Of a DNA stretch of 33,338 nt, positions 1 to 7,669 are shown piece after piece; the first letter of the stretch is position 1; every line of letters starts with the position of its first letter. Both the position numbers and the translations under genes were made by a program. The notes under the pieces were generated by a model. That model did no database searches. It was not told where the DNA came from and saw only the letters and a program-made list of their open reading frames with translations. Origin of the DNA: a bacterium (GTDB taxonomy: Bacteria; Cyanobacteriota; Vampirovibrionia; Gastranaerophilales; Gastranaerophilaceae); the NCBI GenBank assembly GCA_004558955.1, contig SFZC01000005.1, positions 1-33,338 of the forward strand. Direction: 5' to 3'.

Positions 1-1380
1 CCAATATTCTATTTTTGCACGCATTACCTGCGGACAATTTTTGTTGGAACAGTATAAACCTACTTCACCTTCTCGCTCTATTAGCGGTGAATTGCAGGCA
101 GGACATTTTTTGGGAGGCTGATATTCAGGTAAATCTTCGTGATTTGTTGCAGTTCTTATTACTTTTACAACCTTTGGGATAATCTCAGCCGCTTTTTTAA
201 TCAAAACAGTATCACCGATTCGCACATCAAGACGTTTAATTTCGTCAAAATTGTGCAAACTTGCACGAGAAACGACACTTCCCGCTAATGACACAGGTTC
301 TAAAACTGCAACGGGAGTAACTACACCCGATTTCCCCGTGTTCAATTCAATATCAAGAAGTTTTGTAGCAACTTCTTCCGGCGGAAATTTGAACGCTGTA
401 GCCCATTTTGGAGCTCTTGCGGTAAAGCCCAAATCCTTTTGTATCGCAAGATTATTAACCTTAATAACCACCCCGTCCGTTGCATAATTCAATTCAAAAC
501 GTTTTGTTGCCCACTCGTTACAATAGTCAATCGCCCCTTGAATATTTTTCACCAATCTGATATTAGGATTAACCTTAAACCCAAGTTCTATAAGCCTTTG
601 CATACCGTCATAATGAGTTTTTATACTTTTATCGTCAGAATCTTCAAAAATTCCTGTGTATGTAAACATAGACAAATCTCGTTTTGCGGTAATAGTACTG
701 TCTAACTGCCGTAATGAACCGCTTGCGGCGTTGCGAGGGTTAGCAAAAACTTTTTCACCCTTTTCTAATGCTTCGGCATTCAACTTTTCAAACGAAGTTT
801 TCGGCATATAAATTTCACCACGCACCTCAAGATTTTTAGGCTCAAAAAGTTTTAACGGAACAGCTTTGATAGTTTTAAGATTTTGAGTAATATTTTCACC
901 CGTCACCCCGTCACCACGAGTAACACCGAGGGTAAAAAGTCCGTCAACATAGGTTAAAGCAATCGCCAAACCGTCAATTTTGAGTTCACAAACAAGTTCT
1001 AATTCCTGATTATACTCTTTGCAAACCCGCTCATACCAAGTTCGAAGCTCCTCAGCATTATAAGTATTATCCAAACTGTAAAGTCTGTACTTATGCTTGT
1101 GCGGAAAAAATTTCTCACTAATTGACCCGACACGCATCGTAGGACTATCGGGAGTTTTTAAACTCGGATATTCAGCCTCAAGCTCTTTTAATTCGGCAAA
1201 AAGTTTGTCATACTCAAAGTCACTCAAATACGGATTTTCTTCAACATAATAACTGTGATTACTCTTGTTAATCTCGTCTTTTAGAAATTGAACACGCTTT
1301 TCTATACTGTCACTTGCCTGTTCCTTCCCGTTAGCTGTGGTCGCTTCCAAATTCAAACTTAACTGTCCATTATTTTCCAT
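1..1380 (-). CDS. ligA: NAD-dependent DNA ligase LigA (3' end cut by window edge)
   Basis: Seals nicks in duplex DNA using NAD+ during replication and repair. About 460 N-terminal codons are visible; the C-terminal helix-hairpin-helix and BRCT parts lie outside the window. The N-terminal domain has the NAD-binding HSYYV and SDFEYDKL patterns (residues about 42-60). The adenylation motif KIDG, with catalytic Lys at about 134, is followed by the TRGDGVTGE segment. The OB fold leads into a four-Cys zinc finger (C426, C429, C444, C449) next to the edge. The ATG at 1380 lies 9 nt after the stop of the agmatinase-family gene, so the two are probably co-transcribed. The reading frame is intact. Family assignment is certain. 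Confidence 0.96.
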   Translation of the reverse strand, partial: MENNGQLSLNLEATTANGKEQASDSIEKRVQFLKDEINKSNHSYYVEENPYLSDFEYDKLFAELKELEAEYPSLKTPDSPTMRVGSISEKFFPHKHKYRLYSLDNTYNAEELRTWYERVCKEYNQELELVCELKIDGLAIALTYVDGLFTLGVTRGDGVTGENITQNLKTIKAVPLKLFEPKNLEVRGEIYMPKTSFEKLNAEALEKGEKVFANPRNAASGSLRQLDSTITAKRDLSMFTYTGIFEDSDDKSIKTHYDGMQRLIELGFKVNPNIRLVKNIQGAIDYCNEWATKRFELNYATDGVVIKVNNLAIQKDLGFTARAPKWATAFKFPPEEVATKLLDIELNTGKSGVVTPVAVLEPVSLAGSVVSRASLHNFDEIKRLDVRIGDTVLIKKAAEIIPKVVKVIRTATNHEDLPEYQPPKKCPACNSPLIEREGEVGLYCSNKNCPQVMRAKIEYW

Positions 1381-1389
1381 AGGTCAAAT

Positions 1390-2229
1390 TTACCCCATAA
1401 TCATAAGTAATTCACGAATAACTTTTGTTGCAACGGCGGTTGAAGCTCCACTTGCATCATAATCAGGAGCAAGTTCAACAACATCTGCACCTACAATATT
1501 GAAATCTTTTAAATATTTGAACCAGCCTGCAAGTTCGTTGAATGACATTCCGCCGACTTCAGGTGTCCCTGTCCCCGGCATAATCGAAGTATCAAGACAA
1601 TCCAAATCCACTGTTACAAAAATCGGTTTGCCTTTCAGACAGTCAATATCAGAATATTTATGACACAAAGTGTTGTGCTTTTGCATAAATTCCCATTCTT
1701 CCTTCATTCCTGAGCGAATACCGATTTGCTTGATATTTTCAGGCTTAACAAACTTGGAAATCTGACGAATTACCGCACTGTGAGACATTTCTTCCCCCAA
1801 ATACTCTTCTCTAAGGTCTGTGTGAGCATCAAAATGAACAACCGCTAAATCCTTGTAATGTTCAAATACCGCCTTAACCTCAGGCAAAGTCACAAGGTGT
1901 TCTCCGCCGATACCAAAAACTTTTTTGCCGTCATTATAAATATCTGTGACATTTTGCTCAATAATATCAAGAGTTTTGTAAGTGTTACCGAGCGGAAACT
2001 CCAAATCCCCTGCATCATGGAAATTCACATTTGCCAACTCTTTGTCAAAAATCGGCGAATATTCCTCTAACCCCCAACTTGCAAGTCTGATTTGCTCAGG
2101 TGCAAAACGAGAGCCTGAACGGTATGAAACAGTCCCGTCAAACGGAAGACCCAGCATTACAATATTTGATGAAGCATAATCTGGATTTTGAGCCATCCAA
2201 CTTCTATCTAAAAATGGTCCTCTTAACAT
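1390..2229 (-). CDS. speB: Agmatinase / ureohydrolase family protein
   Basis: Manganese-dependent ureohydrolase, most likely agmatinase (agmatine to putrescine plus urea, polyamine synthesis). The metal-ligand motifs appear in order: GGEH near residue 108, DAHTD near 132, DLDCLD near 207, then GTGTPEVGG and an ELAP motif close to the C-terminus. The length of 279 aa is normal. I chose the ATG at 2229 because an AAGGGG Shine-Dalgarno lies just upstream; an in-frame start at 2262 would add 11 residues poor in family similarity. It is first in a leftward pair with ligA. Agmatinase, arginase, guanidinobutyrase and formimidoglutamase share these motifs, so the substrate is inferred. Confidence 0.88.
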   Translation of the reverse strand: MLRGPFLDRSWMAQNPDYASSNIVMLGLPFDGTVSYRSGSRFAPEQIRLASWGLEEYSPIFDKELANVNFHDAGDLEFPLGNTYKTLDIIEQNVTDIYNDGKKVFGIGGEHLVTLPEVKAVFEHYKDLAVVHFDAHTDLREEYLGEEMSHSAVIRQISKFVKPENIKQIGIRSGMKEEWEFMQKHNTLCHKYSDIDCLKGKPIFVTVDLDCLDTSIMPGTGTPEVGGMSFNELAGWFKYLKDFNIVGADVVELAPDYDASGASTAVATKVIRELLMIMG

Positions 2230-2530
2230 TATTTTTCCCCTTCTTTTTATATCCCTACTCACTATATTTTACTATAAAAATAATAAGTTTTTAGTCTTTC
2301 TCAATAGATTAAATTTCAACGTTGTGCTTTCATTGCAAAGCCCAATATAGGTTTGGATTGCTATCCAAACACTTAAAATTCCACGGTCGGCATAGCAATG
2401 CCGACCCACTTTTCAAGTGACTGTATGACAGACACTATCGGCATTTCAACCCGTTGGGCAAGTATGCTCAAACGACACCTCATTCTTCTGAAAACTCAGG
2501 AAAATATTGCACCTTTTCTTATCAGAAGCA
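2230..2530. repeat. Intergenic hairpins and interspersed-repeat module (copy A)
   Basis: Non-coding spacer of about 365 nt. It has two compact hairpins: an 8-bp stem at 2351-2370 (GTTTGGAT / ATCCAAAC, loop TGCT) and a 9-bp stem at 2385-2406 (GGTCGGCAT / ATGCCGACC, loop AGCA). A diverged copy of the module CAAGTATGCCCAACCGACA starts near 2458 and recurs at 3291 and 21336. It is followed by CATTCTTCTGAAAACTCAGG, which resembles the start of the second shared module in the other copies. No gene is seen here. Confidence 0.5.
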
Positions 2531-2533
2531 TTA

Positions 2534-2564
2534 AAAAAGGATACTTGATTAAAGTATCCTTTTT
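2534..2564 (-). terminator. Rho-independent terminator of the 2595-3053 gene
   Basis: A perfect 13-bp stem (AAAAAGGATACTT / AAGTATCCTTTTT) with a 5-nt loop lies about 30 nt past the stop codon at 2595. Read leftward it ends in a T run. It is probably active in both directions. Confidence 0.85.
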
Positions 2565-2594
2565 GCGTTAAATATAAATTTTTCTTTTCAAAAT

Positions 2595-3053
2595 TTAAAA
2601 ACCTAGCAATTTTTGCACAAAGCCTTTGTCAGCTTCAGCTTTAAGTTCTCGTCCAAGTGCAAGACATTCTTTTGCTTCTTTTGGAGTTAGCAACATTGGA
2701 GTTGTAATTCTACCCAACCTTTCTGCAGTTTCTTTCATTGCATGAGTTTCAAAAGCCAACAATGGTTCTGTGTTACCCATAAAACCTGTAGGATATTTTG
2801 TAACTCTTGTAACACCTAATTGTCCTAACGGTGTCTTTGCACCCGGTTCAACAATCCTAATACCGATACCACCCAAATTATTAAAGGTTTTTGTTCCTGT
2901 AGTCAAATTCAATACCCCCGGAGTTTTAGTAAAATCATCAGAGATAATATTTACTTTTTGTGCAACTTTCCGAGACCCGCCAAATCTTTTTGCAATACTT
3001 TTTGCAGTTTCTGCAATGTGTGCTTTTGCAGCAATTCCTGATACTAAACCCAT
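2595..3053 (-). CDS. Small conserved-looking protein of unknown function
   Basis: Not recognised. From the ATG at 3053 it encodes 152 aa. This start has a strong Shine-Dalgarno (AGAAAGGCGG); the longer frame from 3155 starts within the likely leader. The N-terminus (MGLVSGIAAKAHIAETAKSI) is a probable amphipathic helix. The middle is rich in Gly and Thr (GVLNLTTGTKTF, GGIGIRI) and looks like beta structure. The C-terminus is helical and charged, ending in KGFVQKLLGF. There is no signal peptide, clear membrane segment or Cys cluster. It is a single gene with its own promoter-like TATAAT boxes and terminator. Confidence 0.75.
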   Translation of the reverse strand: MGLVSGIAAKAHIAETAKSIAKRFGGSRKVAQKVNIISDDFTKTPGVLNLTTGTKTFNNLGGIGIRIVEPGAKTPLGQLGVTRVTKYPTGFMGNTEPLLAFETHAMKETAERLGRITTPMLLTPKEAKECLALGRELKAEADKGFVQKLLGF

Positions 3054-3155
3054 AATTTTTCCGCCTTTCTTTTTCTTCCTTTTTACCTCTAGAAAACTTA
3101 AATTTCCCTTACCTCTATATAAAGGATTTTTCGGCGAAAGAATTGCCCATACCAT

Positions 3156-3171
3156 ATTATACTATATTATA
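3156..3171 (-). promoter_or_regulatory. Tandem TATAAT boxes upstream of the 2595-3053 gene
   Basis: On the minus strand two TATAAT hexamers lie 10 nt apart (3171-3166 and 3161-3156). The upstream one is preceded by TGG, making an extended -10 (TGnTATAAT). No good -35 at 17 nt is visible. The leader would be about 100 nt. Confidence 0.45.
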
Positions 3172-3286
3172 CCATAAGAGCATTATTTCAAGGGTTTCCG
3201 ACATAAAAAAAGCACCTTTACATTTCTTAATGTTTACTTTTTTATGAAGGTTTGGCTTTTCAAAGGGTATATTTTCAATACTTGTT

Positions 3287-3470
3287 GTGGCAAGTATGCC
3301 CAACCGACATTTTTGCAAATAGTCCTTCTAAAAACCGCTCAATAATCAAGCAAAACTGTCACCCTGAACTGACTAAATATTGTAAAATTATGTTCCCCGC
3401 TGGCAGGGGAACCGAAATCTTTGATTTCGAAGGGGAGGAAAATAACCCTTTGTTTTATTTTGATTATTAA
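3287..3470. repeat. Intergenic repeat module (copy B, left part)
   Basis: Contains GCAAGTATGCCCAACCGACA (from 3290), identical to the copy at 21335 and diverged at about 2457. It is followed by the hairpin CGAAATC-TTT-GATTTCG and by a CCCC/GGGG-flanked stretch near 3391-3440. No credible gene: the open frames here have no start context or recognisable product. Confidence 0.55.
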
Positions 3471-3472
3471 AG

Positions 3473-3593
3473 AGATTCTGAATCAAGTTCAGAATGACTA
3501 TTTGATGAGCCTACCAAAGCTTTAATCATTCTGAAAACTTAGAAAATTTTTGCGAATACATGAGCAAATAAATTTTCTTGTTATTCAGAATCT
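3473..3593. mobile_element. MITE-like element with terminal inverted repeats (copy B)
   Basis: About 121 bp bounded by a perfect 11-bp inverted repeat (AGATTCTGAAT at 3473-3483, ATTCAGAATCT at 3583-3593). The left 45 nt and right 70 nt align with both ends of the element at 21186-21442, including GAATGACTATTTG and TTTTCTTGTTATTCAGAATC. There is no coding capacity. It is most simply a non-autonomous miniature inverted-repeat element, though no target-site duplication is clear. Confidence 0.55.
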
Positions 3594-3633
3594 GTTTTAT
3601 TGCGTTATATCTAAAAAATCCAAAAGTTGTAAT

Positions 3634-3987
3634 TTACACATTCTTCAGATGTTTAATTTCGGGTTTTGGTTCTAATGTAATCCCAATTGCATCAATTTGG
3701 TAATCCTTAATTTTATGCTCCTTCAAATATGACAAAACACCCGTTTTTATATTGTCGTACTTTCGTTTTGTAATCGCTTCAAGCGGGGTGCCGAAAGCAT
3801 TTGTCCTTCTTGTTTTTACCTCGACAAAAACTATTTTCTTCTTAAACTGTGCAATAATATCAATTTCGCACAACTTTGAAAAATGAACATTTCGCTCGAG
3901 TATTTTATACCCGTTTTTCTTGAGATATTCACACGCTATATCTTCGCCAATATTTCCAAAATCACGATTATTCAAACTAAACTCCAC
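3634..3987 (-). CDS. YraN/UPF0102 family nuclease-fold protein
   Basis: Belongs to the UPF0102 (YraN) family, a small restriction-endonuclease-like fold probably acting in DNA metabolism; its role is poorly defined. The family signature is present: G-N-I-G-E-D near the N-terminus, a CEIDII strand carrying the acidic ligand, then VFVEVKTR with the E-x-K catalytic pair. I prefer the GTG at 3987, which overlaps the queF stop as TAGTG (translational coupling) and gives 117 aa. An in-frame TTG at 4011 would give 125 aa with a 25-nt overlap. Stop at 3634. Confidence 0.85.
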   Translation of the reverse strand: MEFSLNNRDFGNIGEDIACEYLKKNGYKILERNVHFSKLCEIDIIAQFKKKIVFVEVKTRRTNAFGTPLEAITKRKYDNIKTGVLSYLKEHKIKDYQIDAIGITLEPKPEIKHLKNV

Positions 3988-4901
3988 TAAAGATTTATTC
4001 CATATTCGCAATATGTTGACAAATCAAACAACTTTTCAAGGTTTTTATCAGGTGTTTTCAAGTTTTTGAATCTTGCAGGGCAAATATTTATCCCGCCACG
4101 TCTTGTGTATAAAGCACACACAAGCAATTCATCTTCAGGATTTAAAATATCCGCCAATCGTTTAAAAATCATTTCGCAACATTCTTCATGAAAATGAAAC
4201 TCCGAACGAAACGACACCAAATATTCAACCAAAGATTTTTCATAAAGGTGTTTATTTGATTTGTAATAAATAAACGAACTTCCAAAATCAGGTTGGTGAG
4301 TAACCCTGCAATTTGAACGCAAAGACTCAAATCTCAAGTGATAACCTAAAATTTTATCTGTTTGTTCCGCCCTCAAAACATCAGGAGCTTCCTTATATTT
4401 TGAAAAGTTAACGCTTTTTTCCTCAATAAAATCCATCAAATTTATATAATCAGAAAAAATTTCTTCTCGCTTTGAACCAATTTCAAGAAAATTCACCTCA
4501 ACCCGAGTTTTTAATTTCTCGCTCAAATCCTTTTCAATCAATGATTTTGCTAATGCCAAAGCCTCATTTACACTTTTACCCAAACGATACATATTAAAGG
4601 AATTCAGGTACAATTTCAAGGATTTTGATTCTATAATAAATTCACTTTCGCAACCGTATTTCAATTTCAGAACTCTTGTAACCGGCAAGCCACCTTCCGT
4701 CAGCACAGAAAACTCAAACGAATGCCAAACATCATTTCCCTCAAACGGCAAATCCTCATTTTTTATCCCGTAACGAGCCCTATTCTCAAATCTCGGAACA
4801 GCAACCAGCAAAGTCGGGTCATAAAAATCACTTCCGCTCACTTTTTTACCAAGCAAGGAGGAAGCAACTTTATCTGTTATATTCTGTTCAAAACTACTCA
4901 T
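3987..4901 (-). CDS. queF: NADPH-dependent 7-cyano-7-deazaguanine (preQ0) reductase, long form
   Basis: Reduces preQ0 to preQ1 in queuosine tRNA-modification synthesis. At 304 aa it matches the long, two-domain QueF type (E. coli form 282 aa). Visible motifs: ESKSLKLYLNSFN near residue 90; NCRVTHQPDFGS with the thioimide-forming Cys near 196; and FHEECCEMIF near 237, matching the conserved FHE-x-C motif. The ATG at 4901 has a GGAG Shine-Dalgarno; the codon before it is TTG and probably not used. Translationally coupled to yraN downstream. No preQ1 riboswitch is seen in the 24-nt gap to the gene upstream, and queC, queD and queE are not in this window. Confidence 0.93.
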   Translation of the reverse strand: MSSFEQNITDKVASSLLGKKVSGSDFYDPTLLVAVPRFENRARYGIKNEDLPFEGNDVWHSFEFSVLTEGGLPVTRVLKLKYGCESEFIIESKSLKLYLNSFNMYRLGKSVNEALALAKSLIEKDLSEKLKTRVEVNFLEIGSKREEIFSDYINLMDFIEEKSVNFSKYKEAPDVLRAEQTDKILGYHLRFESLRSNCRVTHQPDFGSSFIYYKSNKHLYEKSLVEYLVSFRSEFHFHEECCEMIFKRLADILNPEDELLVCALYTRRGGINICPARFKNLKTPDKNLEKLFDLSTYCEYGINL

Positions 4902-4925
4902 CAAAACGACTCCAAAATCTTAAAA

Positions 4926-6248
4926 CTAAGCGATTTCCTCGTAAGATTGCGGATTATTCAACAAGTCATAATTTATTTCGTTTTCATTGTCAGCAATAGT
5001 TGCGGCAACAACAGCATCAGAAGTTACATTCAACATAGTTCTGAACATATCGGTAATTCTTTCGATAGTGAACAAGAACGCAAACCCTGCTACCAACTGT
5101 TCAGGACTTAAACCCATACCGTTAAGAATTAACGCAATGGTAATCAAACCACCCCCAGGTATTCCAGCACAGGTACTTGATGCAACAATCGCCAAAATTG
5201 CAATTTGGAATACCAAAAACGCAGTCAACGGAACTTGATAAGCCTGAGCCAAGAACAATACTGCAACAACTTGCAACAACGCTGTTCCGTCAAAGTTCAA
5301 AGTTGCACCGAGCGGCAATACAAAACTTGAAATTTTATGAGAAATACCTCGTTTTTCACAACATGCAATAGTCAAAGGTAATGTTGCAGAAGAACTTGCG
5401 GTACCAAACGCAACCATCATCGCTTCCGCAATCGCTGAAAATAGCATTACAGCAGAAACTTTTGAGAAACATCTCAAAAATATCGGATAAATCATAAACA
5501 TTTGGATTAAAAAACCTGCAAGCAAAACTAACAAATATTTAGAAATTGCGGTAAATATACCACCACCAAAACTTGCACAAGCACTTGCAGTAAGAGCAAA
5601 CACACCAGGTGCCGCAAATAACATAATCCAATCGGTAATTTTCATTGTCGCCGCAAAAACTGATTCAAAGAAAGAAACTATCGGACGATTTACATCTCCG
5701 ACTTTTGCCAAAGCAAGAGCAAAGACAACCACAAACAAAATTATCGGAACCATATTTCCGCTGGCAACCGCTTCAAACGGATTGCTTGGGATAAAACTCA
5801 AAAACAGGTTTAAAATATTTCCCTGTTGTGCTTGCATTGCATCTGTAACGGACGCTTGAACCTCAGTGGCAATATTTGCCGCAATATATTGAGATGCTCC
5901 GTGTCCCGGTTTGAACAACAAAGCCAAAGTTGTACCGATAGTAACGGCAATAGTTGTTAAGATTCCGTAATATAAAATCATTTTAGAACCGAATTTACTC
6001 AACTGTTTGTTATCGCCAACACTTGTAATCCCAATGATAATTGCAGAAACCACAAGCGGAATTACAACCATTTGGATAAGTCTGATAAACATTTGTCCTA
6101 TGAATGTTAACACATTATCTACAAGCATGTTTGGGTGACTGTGTAAAAACACCCCGACAAATATACCTGCAAAAATACCGAAAAATATGTGCCAGTTGCG
6201 TTTTATCCCCAAACCCAACGCTATTAGAATTTGCATGTGTAACTTCAT
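4926..6248 (-). CDS. Dicarboxylate/amino acid:cation symporter (DAACS, GltP/DctA family)
   Basis: Inner-membrane transporter coupling Na+ or H+ entry to uptake of an acidic substrate such as glutamate, aspartate or a C4-dicarboxylate. At 440 aa it has about eight hydrophobic spans plus the two re-entrant loops of the family. Diagnostic motifs: the serine-rich SSSATLPLT near residue 286, LPLGATLNFDGTAL near 317 (usually NMDGT), the AGIPGGG loop, and the helix-8 segment with TDMFRTMLNVTSDA. In the last, the Arg and Asp positions that bind substrate carboxylates are present. The start has an AGAGG Shine-Dalgarno and a good promoter upstream. The queF ATG is only 24 nt downstream, so read-through is plausible. 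The substrate cannot be fixed from sequence. Confidence 0.92.
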   Translation of the reverse strand: MKLHMQILIALGLGIKRNWHIFFGIFAGIFVGVFLHSHPNMLVDNVLTFIGQMFIRLIQMVVIPLVVSAIIIGITSVGDNKQLSKFGSKMILYYGILTTIAVTIGTTLALLFKPGHGASQYIAANIATEVQASVTDAMQAQQGNILNLFLSFIPSNPFEAVASGNMVPIILFVVVFALALAKVGDVNRPIVSFFESVFAATMKITDWIMLFAAPGVFALTASACASFGGGIFTAISKYLLVLLAGFLIQMFMIYPIFLRCFSKVSAVMLFSAIAEAMMVAFGTASSSATLPLTIACCEKRGISHKISSFVLPLGATLNFDGTALLQVVAVLFLAQAYQVPLTAFLVFQIAILAIVASSTCAGIPGGGLITIALILNGMGLSPEQLVAGFAFLFTIERITDMFRTMLNVTSDAVVAATIADNENEINYDLLNNPQSYEEIA

Positions 6249-6292
6249 TTTATTATCCTCTTTGTACTCTCTATTTCTAAAATGACTTACTT

Positions 6293-6359
6293 ATTATACA
6301 ACTTTATTTGGTTTATTTCAAGTTATTGAGAAAGTCACAAACATAAGAAAGACTTATGT
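6293..6359 (-). promoter_or_regulatory. Sigma-70-type promoter of the symporter gene, with upstream dyad
   Basis: On the minus strand TTGAAA (6321-6316) and TATAAT (6298-6293) are separated by exactly 17 nt, a near-consensus promoter 45 nt upstream of the ATG. Further upstream lies a perfect 7-bp dyad ACATAAG-N5-CTTATGT (6341-6359), a candidate regulator site. Confidence 0.7.
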
Positions 6360-6455
6360 AAAGTTATGTAACAATATTTATGACTTTCTGCAATTTCGCA
6401 ATTAAAAAATACTTTATAGTAGTATAAGACGAATTAAAAAAATGGAGGACTGATT

Positions 6456-6674
6456 ATGGCTCAATATGGACGAATTGATGCAATTTCAGGAAATAACAGC
6501 AGAGCACAAAGAACAAATAAATATCAAGAATATTTGAATAACTTTAACAACATTTTGCACGGAACAAATGCGAATACATCAAAAGGTGCGACAGGACCAT
6601 CATTATTCGGTCACGGATTTGCTGATGTATCGGCATCAAGTTCAACAACTTGTGCAGGAAACAGAAACAACTAA
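6456..6674 (+). CDS. Small hydrophilic protein of unknown function
   Basis: 72 aa, not recognised. The ATG has a strong Shine-Dalgarno (GGAGGACTG), the same 9-mer that precedes the small gene at 24217. The N-terminal half is polar and probably helical (Asn, Gln, Arg rich). The C-terminal half is Gly, Ser and Thr rich and ends in CAGNRNN. There is no signal peptide, membrane segment or metal motif. It sits alone ahead of coaX and is separated from it by a 16-bp hairpin that may end or regulate transcription. The strong translation signal supports a real gene. Confidence 0.6.
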   Translation: MAQYGRIDAISGNNSRAQRTNKYQEYLNNFNNILHGTNANTSKGATGPSLFGHGFADVSASSSTTCAGNRNN

Positions 6675-6699
6675 GCTTTTTGATAAAAAACTATGTTTG

Positions 6700-6739
6700 T
6701 AATAGAATAGTCCTTGAAAATATAAGGACTATTCTATTA
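6700..6739 (+). promoter_or_regulatory. 16-bp hairpin sequestering the coaX Shine-Dalgarno
   Basis: AATAGAATAGTCCTT (6701-6715) and AAGGACTATTCTATT (6724-6738) pair perfectly around an 8-nt loop. T6700 and A6739, the A of the coaX start codon, extend the stem to 16 bp. The right arm contains the AAGGA Shine-Dalgarno. There is no T run after it, so a plain terminator for the upstream ORF is less likely than translational control or RNA processing. Confidence 0.65.
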
Positions 6740-7545
6740 TGCTATTAATTGCAGACATCGGAAACACTAATATCACTCTCGGTGTTTTTGACAAAGATAA
6801 ATATATTAATGAACTCAGACTTGCTACAGACAAGGATTTGACGGCTTACGAATATGAAACACTGCTTCGTTCGCTACTTAAAGATTACAATATCGAAGGT
6901 TGTGTAATAGGTTCGGTCGTTGAAGAACTTAATATCAAATTCAAACACGCAGTTGACAATGCGTTCAATACAAATTCCGTTTTTGTGGCTTTTGATATTA
7001 ATTTAAATATTGAAATAAAAACCGACAACCCAAAAGAAGTCGGAGCGGACAGAATAGCCAACGCCGTTGCGGTTGCCGAAAAATACGACACTGATGTTAT
7101 CGTGATTGATTTTGGAACTGCAACCTCATTTGATATTATCAATTCAAAAAAAGAATTTTTAGGTGGCGTTATCGCCCCGGGAATAAACACTCAGGTAAAA
7201 TGTCTGAAAAATGCTACCTCAAAACTTCCCAAAATCGACATTTCGATTTCCCCGAGTGCAATCGGAAGAAACACAACAGATGCAATACTTTCAGGAGTAA
7301 TCAGAGGTTCTGCGTGTATGGTTGACGGACTTGTTGCTCAATGCGAAAAAGAACTCGGACACAAGGCTACAATTATTGCAACAGGCGGATATTGCGGCTT
7401 GATTGCAAACTACATGACAAGACCTTTTGACGTAGTAAATCCGATTTTGACACTTGAAGGTTTAAAAAGAATTTACGAACTTAACACAACAGAGAACAGA
7501 AATTTACAAAGAAATTGCATTACTCAAAATAAACAACTTATATAA
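6739..7545 (+). CDS. coaX: Type III pantothenate kinase
   Basis: Phosphorylates pantothenate, the first step of coenzyme A synthesis; type III enzymes use a monovalent cation and are insensitive to CoA feedback. Motifs of the ASKHA fold: DIGNTN at residues 6-11 (phosphate 1), the EVGADR motif for pantothenate binding near residue 97, DFGTATSFD (phosphate 2), GGVIAPG, and ATGG (adenosine site). At 268 aa it is slightly long: about 20 residues after the usual LEGLKRIYE ending overlap, antisense, a remnant HTH gene, so the tail looks recently acquired. Translation may be gated by the hairpin over its Shine-Dalgarno. CoaE, the last step of the same pathway, is encoded at 9479. Confidence 0.95.
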   Translation: MLLIADIGNTNITLGVFDKDKYINELRLATDKDLTAYEYETLLRSLLKDYNIEGCVIGSVVEELNIKFKHAVDNAFNTNSVFVAFDINLNIEIKTDNPKEVGADRIANAVAVAEKYDTDVIVIDFGTATSFDIINSKKEFLGGVIAPGINTQVKCLKNATSKLPKIDISISPSAIGRNTTDAILSGVIRGSACMVDGLVAQCEKELGHKATIIATGGYCGLIANYMTRPFDVVNPILTLEGLKRIYELNTTENRNLQRNCITQNKQLI

Positions 7546-7647
7546 ATCAATATTAAGAGCATTTGCAATTTTAGTCAGCGTTTGAACAGAGGGTGACTGT
7601 TCGCCACGCTCAACTATGCACATTGTCGAACGAGCAAGCCTTGTCTT
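7504..7647 (-). pseudogene. Remnant of an XRE-family helix-turn-helix regulator
   Basis: The minus strand reads, without stop, a peptide of about 47 aa starting RLARSTMCIVERGEQSPSVQ and continuing through TLTKIANALNIDLYKLF. This is the second half of an XRE/Cro HTH domain: recognition helix, the E-R-G turn, then the I-A-x-A-L-x-I helix. An in-frame stop at 7648-7650 precedes it, and no N-terminal half fits between here and rex. The 3' end runs antisense into coaX. I read it as a degraded regulator gene whose decay extended coaX. Confidence 0.6.
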
Positions 7648-7669
7648 TTATCTATTTTTTCTGAGCACC

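Noticed and set aside
2770..3177. Open frame on the plus strand opposite the 2595-3053 gene
   Set aside because: It is the reverse complement of a gene with a good Shine-Dalgarno and terminator; the translated frame is Pro/Phe-rich with no start context.
3252..3470. 72-codon open frame in the 3.2-3.5 kb spacer
   Set aside because: It runs through the interspersed repeat module, with no Shine-Dalgarno and no protein-like composition.
4905..4925. preQ1 riboswitch upstream of queF
   Set aside because: Only 24 nt separate the symporter stop from the queF start, too short for the aptamer.
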